Shown in pieces: positions 42,696 to 53,842 of a DNA stretch of 59,765 bases. The notes under the pieces were generated by a model. That model was not told the DNA's origin and made no database searches. It saw only the letters and a program-made list of their open reading frames with translations. The DNA is from Pseudomonas sichuanensis (lineage in GTDB: Bacteria > Pseudomonadota > Gammaproteobacteria > Pseudomonadales > Pseudomonadaceae), in the NCBI RefSeq assembly GCF_003231305.1, contig NZ_QKVM01000040.1, positions 1 to 59,765 of the forward strand, read 5' to 3'. How positions within the stretch are numbered: the first letter of the stretch is position 1; every line of letters begins with the position of its first letter. The position numbers and the translations under genes were made by a program.

Positions 42696-45600
42696 ATGAA
42701 CCATCCAGCTCGCCGCCACTGGCCATGCCAGTCCTTCATCGTCTTCTGCCTGCTCTGGCTCGCCCAGGCGCTGGCCCTCGCCCAGGCAACGCCCTCGATC
42801 AGCCCCGGCAACGGCAGCCTGGGCAACGGGACGGTCGGTCAGCCTTTCAGCGCGGCGCTCACGGCCAGCGGCGGCAACGGTGGCTACATGGGCTGGTACG
42901 AGTGCAACGTCAACGACAACAACTACGACCCTAGCGACCAGTGCATGCCACCCGGCCTGCAGATCCATGAGAACTTCGGCAGCAATGCCACGACCATCAG
43001 CGGTACACCGACCGCGGCGGGGCACTATGATTTCTACGTTTCGGTGTACGACGCCAACTCCCTGCTAGCTGGAGTGGCGCACTACACCCTGGACGTGGCC
43101 GGCGGCGGCGGACCGACGCTGACCGGCGTCAGCCCCAGCAGCGGCTCTACCGCGGGTGGCACCAGCGTGACCCTGAGCGGTAGCGGTTTCACCGGCGTTA
43201 CCGGCGTGACCTTCGGCGGCACAGCGGCCAGCAGCTTCACGGTCAACAGCGTCAGCCAGATCACCGCGACTGCGCCCAGCCACCCTGCCGGCACCGTGGA
43301 CGTGGTGGTGAATGCGACGGGTGGGGCATCCGCGGTGAGCCCCGCCAGCAGGTACACCTACCTTGCGCCACCTGTCAGCGCCGCAGTCAGCGCCACGCTG
43401 GCCGCCAACAGCAGCAACAACCCGATCACACTGAACATCACCGGCGGCGCCGCCACCAGCGTGGCCGTCGCCAGCGCCGCCGGCCATGGCAGCGCGGTCG
43501 CCAGTGGTACCTCGATCACCTATACGCCAACGGCTGGCTATTCGGGCCCGGACACCTTCACCTACACAGCCACCAACACCTCTGGCACTTCGGCCCCAGC
43601 CACCGTGACCGTCACGGTGGCCCCGCCCACCGTGGACATCAGCCCGGCGACCCTGCCGGGCGCCACCGCCGGTACCCCCTATAACCAGACCCTGAGCAGC
43701 AGCAATGGCACTGCGCCCTACACTTACGCGCCAGTGTCGGGCAGCCTGCCCCCAGGGGTGAGTTTCTCCAGCGCGGGGGTGTTCAGTGGTACTCCGAGCA
43801 GCAACGGTACCTACAACCTGAGTATTCGCAGCACCGACCAATATGGCGCCACTGGCACCGTCAGCTACACCATCAGCGTGGCCCCGCCCACCATCGCCGT
43901 GAGCCCCCCGACGTTGCCCAACGGCACTTATGCTACAGCCTACAGCCAGGCCATCACTGCCAGTGGAGGTAATGGCAGTTACAGCTTCGCTGTGTCCTCT
44001 GGCGGCCTGCCGTCCGGCCTGAGCCTGGCCCCCGGCGGCACCCTGAGCGGCACGCCGACGGCTTCCGGCAACTATTCGTTCAGCGTCACCGCGACCGACG
44101 GCAACGGTTTCAGCGCTTCGCGCGGCTATACCCTGACGATCGCCAGCCCGACCCTGAGCCTGTCGCCAGCCTCGGTACCGGGCGGCAGCACCGGCAACCC
44201 CTACAGCCAGACGTTCAGCACCAGCGGGGGTATCGCACCCTACAGCTACAGCATGCTCACTGGCACGTTGCCCACTGGCATAACCCTGTCCAGTGGCGGA
44301 CTGCTCAGTGGCACGCCTATCGCCTCCGGCACATCCAACTTCACAGTGCGCAGCACCGACGCCCATGGCCAGCTCGTCGACAGCGCCTACAGCCTGGTGA
44401 TCGGCGCCCCAACCATCAACCTTGCGCCGACCACCCTCGGTTCAATGACGCAGGGCGTGGCCTACAGCCAGACCCTGAGTGCCAGTGGCGGCACCGCTCC
44501 CTACAGCTACACGGTCACCAGCGGCACGTTGCCCAGTGGCATGACCCTGAGCCCTGGAGGCCTACTCTCCGGCGTGCCGACCAGCGCGGGGGCGAGCAAC
44601 TTCACCATCACTGCCACCGACAGCCTCGCCTCCACCGGCTCGCGCGCCTATGGCCTCACCGTCGCCGCGCCCACGCCGGTGGCCGGCAACGTCAGCTTGA
44701 CCGTCGCGGCCAACAGCAGCGCCAACCCTGTGACCCTGAACCTGAGCGGCGGCCCGGTGGCGTCGGTGGCCGTGGCCAGCAATGCCAGCAACGGCACGGC
44801 GACAGCCAGCGGCACCAGCATCAGCTTCACCCCCGCTCCCGGCTACGCCGGCAGCGACAGTTTCACCTACAACGCCACCGGCCCGGGAGGGACATCGAAT
44901 GTGGCGACGGTGACCGTGACCGTCTTGGCGCCGACCGTGACGCTGACGCCGACCAGCCTGGCCAATGGCACGATCGCCACGCCCTATTCGGCGAACATCA
45001 CTGCCAGTGGCGGCAGCGCGCCCTACACCTACAGCCTGAGCAGCGGCAGCCTGCCCGGTGGCCTGACGTTGTCGAACGGCGGTAGCCTAAGTGGCACCCC
45101 GAGCGCAGCCGGCAGCTTCAGCTTCACCGTCCAGGCCACCGACAACACCGGTTTCACCGGTTCCCGTCTCTACAACCTTAGCGTTGCCAGCCAGGCACCC
45201 GTCACGGGTGCGGTCAACGCCACCGTGGCGGCGAACAGCTCGGCCAACCCCATCACCCTCAGCCTCAGCGGCGGCGCTGCCAGCAGCGTGGCCGTGAGCA
45301 GCGCACCCAGCCACGGCACCACCTCGGCCAGCGGCCTCACCATCAGCTACACCCCAACCGCCGGTTACTCGGGCAGCGACAGCTTCACCTACACCGCCAC
45401 AGGGGTTGGCGGCACCTCATCGCCAAGCACGGTGAGCATTACCGTGACCGCCCCAACCCTGGCCATCACCCCTGCTAGCCCAGGCCTCGCCGACGCCACC
45501 CAAGGCAACGCCTACAGTGCCAGCCTGGCCGTCAGCGGGGGGACCGCGCCGTACAGCTACAGCGTGAGCAGCGGCAGCCTGCCGGCCGGCTTGACCCTCG

Positions 45601-47135
45601 ATACCGGCACCGGGGTCATCAGCGGTACCCCGAGCGCGCTCGCCACCAGCACCTTCACCATCACCGTCAGCGACGCCCTCGGCGCCAGCGGCAGCCGCAG
45701 CTACAACCTGCAGGTGCTGGCCCAGGCCATCGTGGTACCGCCGTCCAGCGAAACCCTGGCGGCCGGCCAGAGCGCCAGCGTCGACTTGACCCGCGGCGCC
45801 ACGGGCGGTCCGTTCCTGCGCGCACGCCTGCTGAGCGTGACCCCGGCGTCGGCGGGCAGGGCCAGCATGACGGGCCCGTTCACCCTGAGCTTCACCCCGG
45901 CAGCGGCCTTCGCCGGCACTGCGGTGGTGAGTTTCAGCCTGCAGAACACCGGCGGCAGCCTGGCCAGCAGCAGCGTCACGTTCTCCGTACAAGCGCGTCC
46001 CGACCCTACCCGCGACCCCGAGGTGATCGGCCTGCTCAACGCCCAGTCGCGCGCCGCCGAGCGCTTCGCCACCACGCAGATGGACAATTTCAACCGCCGC
46101 CTGGAGCAGTTGCACCGGCCCACCTGTGACCGTGATTCGTTCAATGCCAGCGTGCGCCATGGTCGCGATGACGTCAGCCTGGGCAGCCTGGGCAAGGCCC
46201 TGCGCGATGAGCTCGAAGGCAACGGCCAGGGCAATGATGACGAACAGCGACGCCAGGAGAAGGACAGCGCCCGCGCCAGTTCCGGCGAATGCCGCGAAGA
46301 GGCGCTGGCGTTCTGGACCGACGGTTTCGTCAACACCGGCTCCAACCGCGCCCGCGGCGCCGACGACAACAGCTTCACCACCTATGGCCTGAGCGCCGGC
46401 CTGGATTACCGGCTCTCGCCACGCACGGTGGTCGGCCTGGGTATCGGCTACGGCAACGACCGCGCCGACATCGGCGAGCATGACACCCGCAGCGAAGGCG
46501 ATGCCCTGGGCCTGGCGGCCTACCTCAGCGTCAACCCGGTATCGGAGATGTACATGGATGCGCTGCTGGGCTACAACCGCATTCGCTTCGATTCGCGGCG
46601 CTATGTCACCGCCGACCCGTCCAACGGCTACGCCCACGGCTCGCGTGACGCCGACCAGCTGTTCGCCTCGCTCACCGCCAGCTACGAGTACCGTCACGGC
46701 GCCCTGTCGCTGGCACCCTATGCGCGCATCAATGGCAGCTATACCCGCCTCGATGCGTTCAGCGAGCGGGGCGGCGGCGTGTATGGGCTGAGCTACGACG
46801 AGCAGGACCTGCGCTATTTCACCTCGTTCCTGGGGCTGCGTTCGGGCTACGACATCGCGACCGGCGTCGGCGTGCTGACCCCAAGGGTCGGCCTGGCCTG
46901 GGGCCATAACTTCAGCCGCAACGAAGACTACCGCATGCGCTACACCGACCAGGGCAGCGACGGGCTGCTGTATCGACTGTCGCCCGACCCGCTGGATACC
47001 AATTTCATGGACCTGGACCTGGGCCTGGACCTCAACCTTGGTCGCGCGTGGCGCCTGGGGCTGTCGTACAAGACCGCGCTGGGCAGCAACGAGCGCAGCG
47101 AGATGTTCAGGCTGGGCCTGGACGGCAGGTTCTGA
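42696..47135 (+). CDS. Giant Ig-repeat autotransporter (type V secretion) adhesin
   Basis: 1479 aa. Signal peptide 1-30 (FIVFCLLWLAQALALAQA). The passenger, about 30-1105, is a stack of beta-sandwich repeats: a first putative Ig (He_PIG-like) domain with a Cys pair, an IPT/TIG domain (138-225), at least three cadherin/Bap-like repeats (starting near 226, 660 and 830, each with AANSS-NP-TL and YTP-AGYSG-DSFTY) interspersed with six He_PIG-like repeats (SGGTAPYSY...LPSGL...LSGTP). A charged linker (about 1105-1200) precedes the C-terminal autotransporter barrel (1200-1479), ending in Phe. The product should be displayed on the cell surface; no enzyme domain is visible. AGGAAG (42685-42690) supports ATG 42696 over a start at 42606. 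It follows the acetyltransferase by 104 bp on the same strand. Confidence 0.88.
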   Translation: MNHPARRHWPCQSFIVFCLLWLAQALALAQATPSISPGNGSLGNGTVGQPFSAALTASGGNGGYMGWYECNVNDNNYDPSDQCMPPGLQIHENFGSNATTISGTPTAAGHYDFYVSVYDANSLLAGVAHYTLDVAGGGGPTLTGVSPSSGSTAGGTSVTLSGSGFTGVTGVTFGGTAASSFTVNSVSQITATAPSHPAGTVDVVVNATGGASAVSPASRYTYLAPPVSAAVSATLAANSSNNPITLNITGGAATSVAVASAAGHGSAVASGTSITYTPTAGYSGPDTFTYTATNTSGTSAPATVTVTVAPPTVDISPATLPGATAGTPYNQTLSSSNGTAPYTYAPVSGSLPPGVSFSSAGVFSGTPSSNGTYNLSIRSTDQYGATGTVSYTISVAPPTIAVSPPTLPNGTYATAYSQAITASGGNGSYSFAVSSGGLPSGLSLAPGGTLSGTPTASGNYSFSVTATDGNGFSASRGYTLTIASPTLSLSPASVPGGSTGNPYSQTFSTSGGIAPYSYSMLTGTLPTGITLSSGGLLSGTPIASGTSNFTVRSTDAHGQLVDSAYSLVIGAPTINLAPTTLGSMTQGVAYSQTLSASGGTAPYSYTVTSGTLPSGMTLSPGGLLSGVPTSAGASNFTITATDSLASTGSRAYGLTVAAPTPVAGNVSLTVAANSSANPVTLNLSGGPVASVAVASNASNGTATASGTSISFTPAPGYAGSDSFTYNATGPGGTSNVATVTVTVLAPTVTLTPTSLANGTIATPYSANITASGGSAPYTYSLSSGSLPGGLTLSNGGSLSGTPSAAGSFSFTVQATDNTGFTGSRLYNLSVASQAPVTGAVNATVAANSSANPITLSLSGGAASSVAVSSAPSHGTTSASGLTISYTPTAGYSGSDSFTYTATGVGGTSSPSTVSITVTAPTLAITPASPGLADATQGNAYSASLAVSGGTAPYSYSVSSGSLPAGLTLDTGTGVISGTPSALATSTFTITVSDALGASGSRSYNLQVLAQAIVVPPSSETLAAGQSASVDLTRGATGGPFLRARLLSVTPASAGRASMTGPFTLSFTPAAAFAGTAVVSFSLQNTGGSLASSSVTFSVQARPDPTRDPEVIGLLNAQSRAAERFATTQMDNFNRRLEQLHRPTCDRDSFNASVRHGRDDVSLGSLGKALRDELEGNGQGNDDEQRRQEKDSARASSGECREEALAFWTDGFVNTGSNRARGADDNSFTTYGLSAGLDYRLSPRTVVGLGIGYGNDRADIGEHDTRSEGDALGLAAYLSVNPVSEMYMDALLGYNRIRFDSRRYVTADPSNGYAHGSRDADQLFASLTASYEYRHGALSLAPYARINGSYTRLDAFSERGGGVYGLSYDEQDLRYFTSFLGLRSGYDIATGVGVLTPRVGLAWGHNFSRNEDYRMRYTDQGSDGLLYRLSPDPLDTNFMDLDLGLDLNLGRAWRLGLSYKTALGSNERSEMFRLGLDGRF

Positions 47136-47162
47136 GCCGGGGTCACGCCATCGGTGCCGTTT

Positions 47163-47187
47163 CAGCGCCCCCAAACGTGGGGCGCTG
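47163..47187 (+). terminator. Hairpin after the autotransporter gene
   Basis: CAGCGCCCC (47163-47171) pairs with GGGGCGCTG (47179-47187) across a 7-base loop, 27 bp after the autotransporter stop. There is no T-tract after it, so it may be a weak terminator or a 3' stabilising stem. Confidence 0.5.
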
Positions 47188-47275
47188 AGCCTGGCGCAGG
47201 CGCGCCATGTCGCACGGCGGTTGGCGGCATTGTTGCAGGAAGGGTGAAGACAGCGACGGTAGCCCAGGTGATGCG

Positions 47276-47296
47276 CAGGGGCGCCAGGCGCCCCTG
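47276..47296 (-). terminator. Hairpin after katG
   Basis: A perfect 10-bp stem, CAGGGGCGCC (47276-47285) and GGCGCCCCTG (47287-47296), with a single-base centre, lying 9 bp beyond the katG stop on the minus strand. No T-run follows, so classic rho-independent termination is uncertain. It probably marks the 3' end of the katG transcript where it meets the oppositely transcribed autotransporter. Confidence 0.5.
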
Positions 47297-47305
47297 CGGC
47301 GGGGC

Positions 47306-49534
<2,229 letters not shown>

Positions 49535-49909
49535 CTGCTTCTACCTTTGGGTCGGGTCGTTTCAGATTCCGGGCGCGTTTCCAGACGCAATGCCAGGTGT
49601 TCGATCAGCCGAGCCAAGGGCTCGTGCCTACCCCTCATCAGGTGTGGTCGGTCTGCGCCGACATGGGCTCACAGGGTGTCGCGACGGCGCTGGCAAGGGG
49701 GTTGCCGACGGCCGCGCGGGCACCCGCCGCGACGGCTTTTCGCGGGGCCACGGGAAAGACTAGCCGAGCTTGGGCAGAGGTCTAATAGAAGCGCTATTGA
49801 GGGCTGATAGCGTGGCTCTGTCAGGGCCGTCGGCGGGGCAAATCGGCACAAGCCAAGCGGCATGAACTGTGCTTGAATCTGCCATCTTCCCGCGCCCAAG
49901 GCCCCCCGA
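49535..49909. promoter_or_regulatory. katG / LysR divergent intergenic region with a small palindrome
   Basis: 375 bp between divergent genes, so both promoters should be here. The most striking element is AATAG-AAGCG-CTATT at 49784-49798, followed by ATAG at 49807-49810. It looks like half-sites of an OxyR element (ATAG-N7-CTAT), but the spacings are 5 and 9 rather than 7, so I do not call it OxyR. It is nearer the LysR gene. The rest of the region is GC-rich with no obvious element. Confidence 0.3.
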
Positions 49910-50818
49910 ATGAACCGCAACGACCTGCGCCGCGTCGACATGAACCTGCTGGTGGTGTTCGAGGCATTGATGATCGAACGCAACCTGACCCGGGTCGGCG
50001 AGAAGCTGTTCATCACCCAGCCCACCGTCAGCGCCGCCCTCGCCCGCCTGCGCGACCTGTTCGACGATCAATTGCTGATTCGCAATGGCCGGGCCATGGA
50101 ACCCACGCCACGGGCCATGCAGATCTTCAATGAACTGGGCCCGGCGATGGACGTGATCTCGGCGGCGATCAGCCGGGCCAAGGCGTTCGACCCGGTCAAC
50201 AGCAGCAACGTGTTCCGCCTGGGGCTGTCGGACGATGCCGAGTTCGGCCTGTTCCCGGCCTTGCTCGAAGCGCTGCGCGAGGAGGCGCCGCAGATCAGCG
50301 TGGTGGTGCGCCGGGCCAATTTCCTGCTGATGCCGGGCCTGCTGGCCTCGGGCGAGATTTCGGTGGGGGTCAGCTACACCACCGACCTGCCGGCCAACGC
50401 CAAGCGCCGCAAACTGCGCGATATCGGCGTGCGGGTGCTGCGCGCCGACGACCGCCCCGGCCCACTGACCTTGGACGAATACTGCGCTCGCCCCCATGTG
50501 ATGGTGTCGTTTTCCGGCGACATGAGCGGCAACATCGACCTGGACCTGGCGCGCATCGGCCGCTGCCGCAAGGTGGTGCTGGCGGTACCGCAGTTCGGCA
50601 GCCTGCGCGCGCTGCTGCGCAACACTGAGATGATCGCCACGGTGCCCGACTACGCGGCCTGCGCCCTGGCCGACGACGGCAGGCTGCGCGCCGACCCGGC
50701 GCCGTTCGAGATCAGCGAGGCCGAACTGTCGATGGCCTGGAGCAGCGCCCACGACAACGACCCGGCCGAGCGCTGGCTGCGTGAGCGGATCCTGCAGTTC
50801 ATGGGCCGCCCAGGCTGA
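49910..50818 (+). CDS. LysR-family transcriptional regulator
   Basis: 302 aa. N-terminal winged helix-turn-helix (residues 9-68: DMNLLVVFEALMIERNLTRVGEKLFITQPTVSAALARLRDLFDDQLL). The DxNLL and DD-LL wording belongs to the NodD/SyrM-like branch. The C-terminal effector-binding domain (about 95-295) is complete. It probably binds DNA as a tetramer and responds to a small molecule; target unknown. It is divergent from katG, which makes katG a candidate target, but OxyR-type control of katG is more usual. Confidence 0.88.
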   Translation: MNRNDLRRVDMNLLVVFEALMIERNLTRVGEKLFITQPTVSAALARLRDLFDDQLLIRNGRAMEPTPRAMQIFNELGPAMDVISAAISRAKAFDPVNSSNVFRLGLSDDAEFGLFPALLEALREEAPQISVVVRRANFLLMPGLLASGEISVGVSYTTDLPANAKRRKLRDIGVRVLRADDRPGPLTLDEYCARPHVMVSFSGDMSGNIDLDLARIGRCRKVVLAVPQFGSLRALLRNTEMIATVPDYAACALADDGRLRADPAPFEISEAELSMAWSSAHDNDPAERWLRERILQFMGRPG

Positions 50819-50919
50819 ACCATCAACTTCGTCGATAGCCACCATGCTTGCCATCAAGTTCCGCTGATGGCAGGGCGCCGGGAGAATGGCCCCATTCGCA
50901 CATCGACAAGGCCTCTCCC

Positions 50920-51528
50920 ATGAAAACCGGCATGATCGCAGCCCTGCTAGCCCTGCTCGCCACCCTCACCGGTTGTGCCAGCCCAGCCAACCAGGCTGAC
51001 GGGCAACCCTACGGGCATTTCTATTCGGCCACCGAGCTGTCCAGCGTCACCCTCGGCCACGGCCAGCACGTGGCCGTGCTGCTCGGGCGCAACGCCGCCG
51101 CTACGCTCGACTACCTGCAACGCCATCGCGACCAGGCCGTGTCGGGCACAGCCAAGGGCACGCCGGTGGCGACCCTGAGCGGTAGCCAGGCCTATGGGTG
51201 GCTGGCGCAGTCCCTGGCCCAGGAATTTGCCGAAGTGACCTTCTATGAAGACCTCGACACCCTGCTGGCCGATCGCCCGGACGTGATCGTGCTGCTCGAT
51301 GCTCGGAGCAAGCTGGCCAGTGCGGGGGACGAGGCAATCCAGGCCAGCATGGCGGCACGCTTTTTCGATGGTCAACTGACCTATATCGGCCGTGCCGAAG
51401 GGGTGGCACGCAAGCCGGTCGAGGGGGTCGAGCTGGTGCGTCAGGTGGATGAGGAACAGACGGTACAGGCCGATGCGCTGCGCCAATTCGATGCATCGCT
51501 CAAGCTGTTGTTGCGCGGGGCGGTGTGA
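50920..51528 (+). CDS. Putative lipoprotein of unknown function
   Basis: 202 aa. ATG 50920 gives a lipoprotein signal (MKTGMIAALLALLATLTGC, Cys19), so I reject the longer start at 50848, which would bury it. The mature part reads like a stress- or envelope-associated protein (VAVLLGRNAAATLDYLQRH, LDTLLADRPDVIVLLDARSKL), but I do not recognise the family. It has no partner: a LysR gene lies 101 bp before it and repeats follow. Confidence 0.65.
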   Translation: MKTGMIAALLALLATLTGCASPANQADGQPYGHFYSATELSSVTLGHGQHVAVLLGRNAAATLDYLQRHRDQAVSGTAKGTPVATLSGSQAYGWLAQSLAQEFAEVTFYEDLDTLLADRPDVIVLLDARSKLASAGDEAIQASMAARFFDGQLTYIGRAEGVARKPVEGVELVRQVDEEQTVQADALRQFDASLKLLLRGAV

Positions 51529-51575
51529 TCTGGCCGGCCACTACCCGTCTCAAGCCATGCGCCAGGGCGGGCAGC

Positions 51576-52111
51576 GGTACTTTCGGGCCAGTTATTCCTG
51601 TGAAAGTACCGGCGCCTGCCTTGGTGCATGCCTTGAGTCCTATGGGGCGGCGGCAACGCCCACGCTGAAACCGCGTCGTACCAACAAGGCGGACCTGGTG
51701 ACGGCCCAGGAAAAACTGGCCCGAAACAAACTGTGGGAGCGGGTTTACCCGCGAAGCGCCGCGCGGGCGGCGCTCGATCTTGAGGGCGCTGCAGATCTAT
51801 CGCCATGCACCTGGTAGCCCACATGCGATTTCAAGACGGGCCCTTGGGCGTCACACCGCTGGCCCTGGGTAATCAGGATTCGGTAATGGCTACCAGTTGC
51901 CTGCCGGTGTTTTTGCAGCGCCTGTGAGATCGAGCGCCGCCCGCGCGGCGCTTCGCGGGTAAACCCGCTCCCACAGTTTGTTTCGGGCCAGTTATTCCTG
52001 TGGAAGTACCGGCGCCTGCCTTGGTGCATGCCTTGAGTCCTATGGGGCGGCGGCAACGTCCACGCTGAAACCGCCTTGTTGGCTCGACACAGTTTCAGCG
52101 TGGGTGTTGCC
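51576..52111. repeat. Mosaic palindromic repeat locus, copies B and C in a back-to-back array
   Basis: Fills most of the 725-bp gene-free tract 51529-52253. Copy B spacer (51581-51674) and copy C spacer (51981-52074) are 94-bp direct repeats with two differences. Between them lies a perfect 66-bp inverted repeat: 51715-51780 and its exact reverse complement 51927-51992, with a 146-bp middle. Each arm carries the REP-like GGGAGCGGGTTTACCCGCGAAGCG. The outer ends carry smaller hairpins: GGTACTTTC / GAAAGTACC (51576-51584, 51602-51610) and a 20-base stem with one mismatch (52052-52071, 52092-52111). Related to copy A at 37.2 kb. No transposase is present. Confidence 0.85.
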
Positions 52112-52253
52112 GGCCCCATTACCGGCCCGAACACAAAAAACTGAAAGTCCCAGTAGTACATACCAGCGGCTTAGGGGCCTGCTCATTCAAACCGCTGACA
52201 ACTCGGTATTGATCTTGATGTCGAGGCCCCTGGCCTATCGAGTCTTGCTCTTG

Positions 52254-53666
52254 TCAGCACATCACGACAGCCTGCAAACCTGCCCACAACCGCTGCACAT
52301 GCTCGCGCTCGGTCGGCAGCGCGCCCACCGACACCCGCACCATCCAGCGGCCGTTCAGGGTGGCCGGGGTGACATAGGCATCGCCCGATGCGTTCAACCG
52401 CTCCGCCCAGCCACGGGTGTGGGCATCCAGTGCATCGCCCTCCAGCCCCGCCGGGCAATGGCGGATGCACAGGGTCTGCAGTTGCACCGGCGCCAGCAGT
52501 TCCCACTCAGCCGAAGCTTCGACCTGTTCCGCCAGCCAGCGGGCATTGTCCAGGTCGCGGCGCAGGCGTTGCTGCAGGGCCTCGACGCCTTCGCTGCGCA
52601 GCATGAACCACAACTTCAGCGCGCGGAACCGGCGGCCCAACGGGATGCCCCAGTCGCGCAGGTTCTTCACCTCGCCATCGACCGCCGATTGCAGGTAGCT
52701 GGGGTTGGTGCTCATCACCCGGATCAGGTGCTGCGGGTCACGTACATAGTAGATGGAGCAGTCGAAGGCCACGCCCAGCCACTTGTGCGCGTTGACCACC
52801 ACCGAGTCGGCCAGCTCGATGCCGTCCCACATCCAACGGCATTCGGGGAGGATCATCGCCGAGCCGGCCATGGCCGAGTCGACATGCAGCCACAGGCCGT
52901 GGGCCTGGGCGATCTCGCCGATCGGGCGCAGCGGGTCGAGCGCGGTGGTGGTGGTGGTGCCGGTGGTGGCGACCACGGCGCAGGGCTGGTTGCCGGCGGC
53001 GATGTCTTGTTCGATGGCCTCGCGCAGTGCCTCCGGGCGCATGGCGAACTGCTCGTCGGTGGCGATCAGGCGAATGTTGTCGCGGCCGAAACCGGCCAGC
53101 AGCGCGGCCTTGTCCACCGAACTGTGGGCGTGGGCGCTGACGTACACGATCAGCGGTTTGGCCTGGGCCTGCAGGCCACCGCGCACCTGGGCATGGTCGG
53201 TGGCGCGCTCGCGGGCGCAGATCAACGCCACCAGGGTGCTGGTGGAAGCGGTGTCCTGGATCACCCCGCTCCACTGGCTGGACAGCCCCAGCAGCTGGCG
53301 CAACCAGTCCAGGGTGGTCTCTTCCAGCTCGCTCAGGGCCGGGCTGGACTGCCAGGACAGGCCGAGCACGCCCAGGCCGGTGCTGAGGAAGTCACCCAGC
53401 ACCGACGACAGGGTGCCATTGGAGGGGAAGTAGCCGTAGAAGTCCGGGTGCTGCCAATGGGACAGGCCGGGCATCAACAGCTGGTCGACGTCCTTGAGGA
53501 TGGCGGCGAAGGGCTCGGCCTGCTGCGGTGCGGTAGCCGGCAAGGCGGCTTTGAGGTAGCCGGGCTCGACCTGGGCCATCACCGGGCGTTCGGCGACGGT
53601 CTGGCGGTAGTCGGCGATCAGGTCGATCAGTTGGTGGCCGTGTTGGCGGAATTGTTCGGGGGTCAC
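52254..53666 (-). CDS. ddc: Aromatic L-amino acid (DOPA) decarboxylase, PLP-dependent
   Basis: 470-aa group II decarboxylase. The PLP lysine is in VVNAHKWLGV, with HVDSAMAGSAMI before it (PLP-binding Asp and the conserved Ala-x-x-Gly) and SHWQHPDFYGYFP near the N terminus forming the substrate pocket. It converts aromatic amino acids to amines and CO2. It closely resembles, as I recall it, the P. putida enzyme selective for L-DOPA, including its 470-aa length. I chose GTG 53666 because AAGGAG (53674-53679) sits 7 bp upstream. The longer reading frame to 53783 would translate through a REP palindrome. A same-strand LysR gene lies 177 bp upstream and may control it. Released amine use is not encoded nearby. 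Confidence 0.93.
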   Translation of the reverse strand: MTPEQFRQHGHQLIDLIADYRQTVAERPVMAQVEPGYLKAALPATAPQQAEPFAAILKDVDQLLMPGLSHWQHPDFYGYFPSNGTLSSVLGDFLSTGLGVLGLSWQSSPALSELEETTLDWLRQLLGLSSQWSGVIQDTASTSTLVALICARERATDHAQVRGGLQAQAKPLIVYVSAHAHSSVDKAALLAGFGRDNIRLIATDEQFAMRPEALREAIEQDIAAGNQPCAVVATTGTTTTTALDPLRPIGEIAQAHGLWLHVDSAMAGSAMILPECRWMWDGIELADSVVVNAHKWLGVAFDCSIYYVRDPQHLIRVMSTNPSYLQSAVDGEVKNLRDWGIPLGRRFRALKLWFMLRSEGVEALQQRLRRDLDNARWLAEQVEASAEWELLAPVQLQTLCIRHCPAGLEGDALDAHTRGWAERLNASGDAYVTPATLNGRWMVRVSVGALPTEREHVQRLWAGLQAVVMC

Positions 53667-53706
53667 AGGCGGGCTCCTTGAGGGTTGCGGCGAGGCCATC
53701 GGCCTC

Positions 53707-53763
53707 ATCGCGGGGCAAGCCCGCTCCCACGAGTCAACCGTGGGAGCGGGCTTGCCCCGCGAT
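53707..53763. repeat. REP palindrome pair (REPIN) before ddc
   Basis: ATCGCGGGGCAAGCCCGCTC... (53707-53731) and its exact reverse complement (53739-53763), 25-bp arms with a 7-base centre. It lies between the LysR stop and the ddc start, only 40 bp upstream of the ddc GTG, so it could end the regulator transcript and would form a strong stem in any read-through RNA. Confidence 0.9.
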
Positions 53764-53842
53764 GGCGGCGGTACAGGCAACACAGTGGCATGCAGTCTAG
53801 GCGCTCGCCATCAGCCGAATAACCCCGCTTCGCGCATAGCTC

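Noticed and set aside
49784..49810. OxyR site for katG
   Set aside because: ATAG/CTAT half-sites are present but spaced by 5 and 9 bases instead of 7, and they lie about 250 bp from katG.
51392..52161. Reading frames of 100-140 aa in the mosaic repeat region, on both strands
   Set aside because: They run through inverted repeats and have near-duplicate frames in each copy of the element, as expected of repeat DNA rather than genes.
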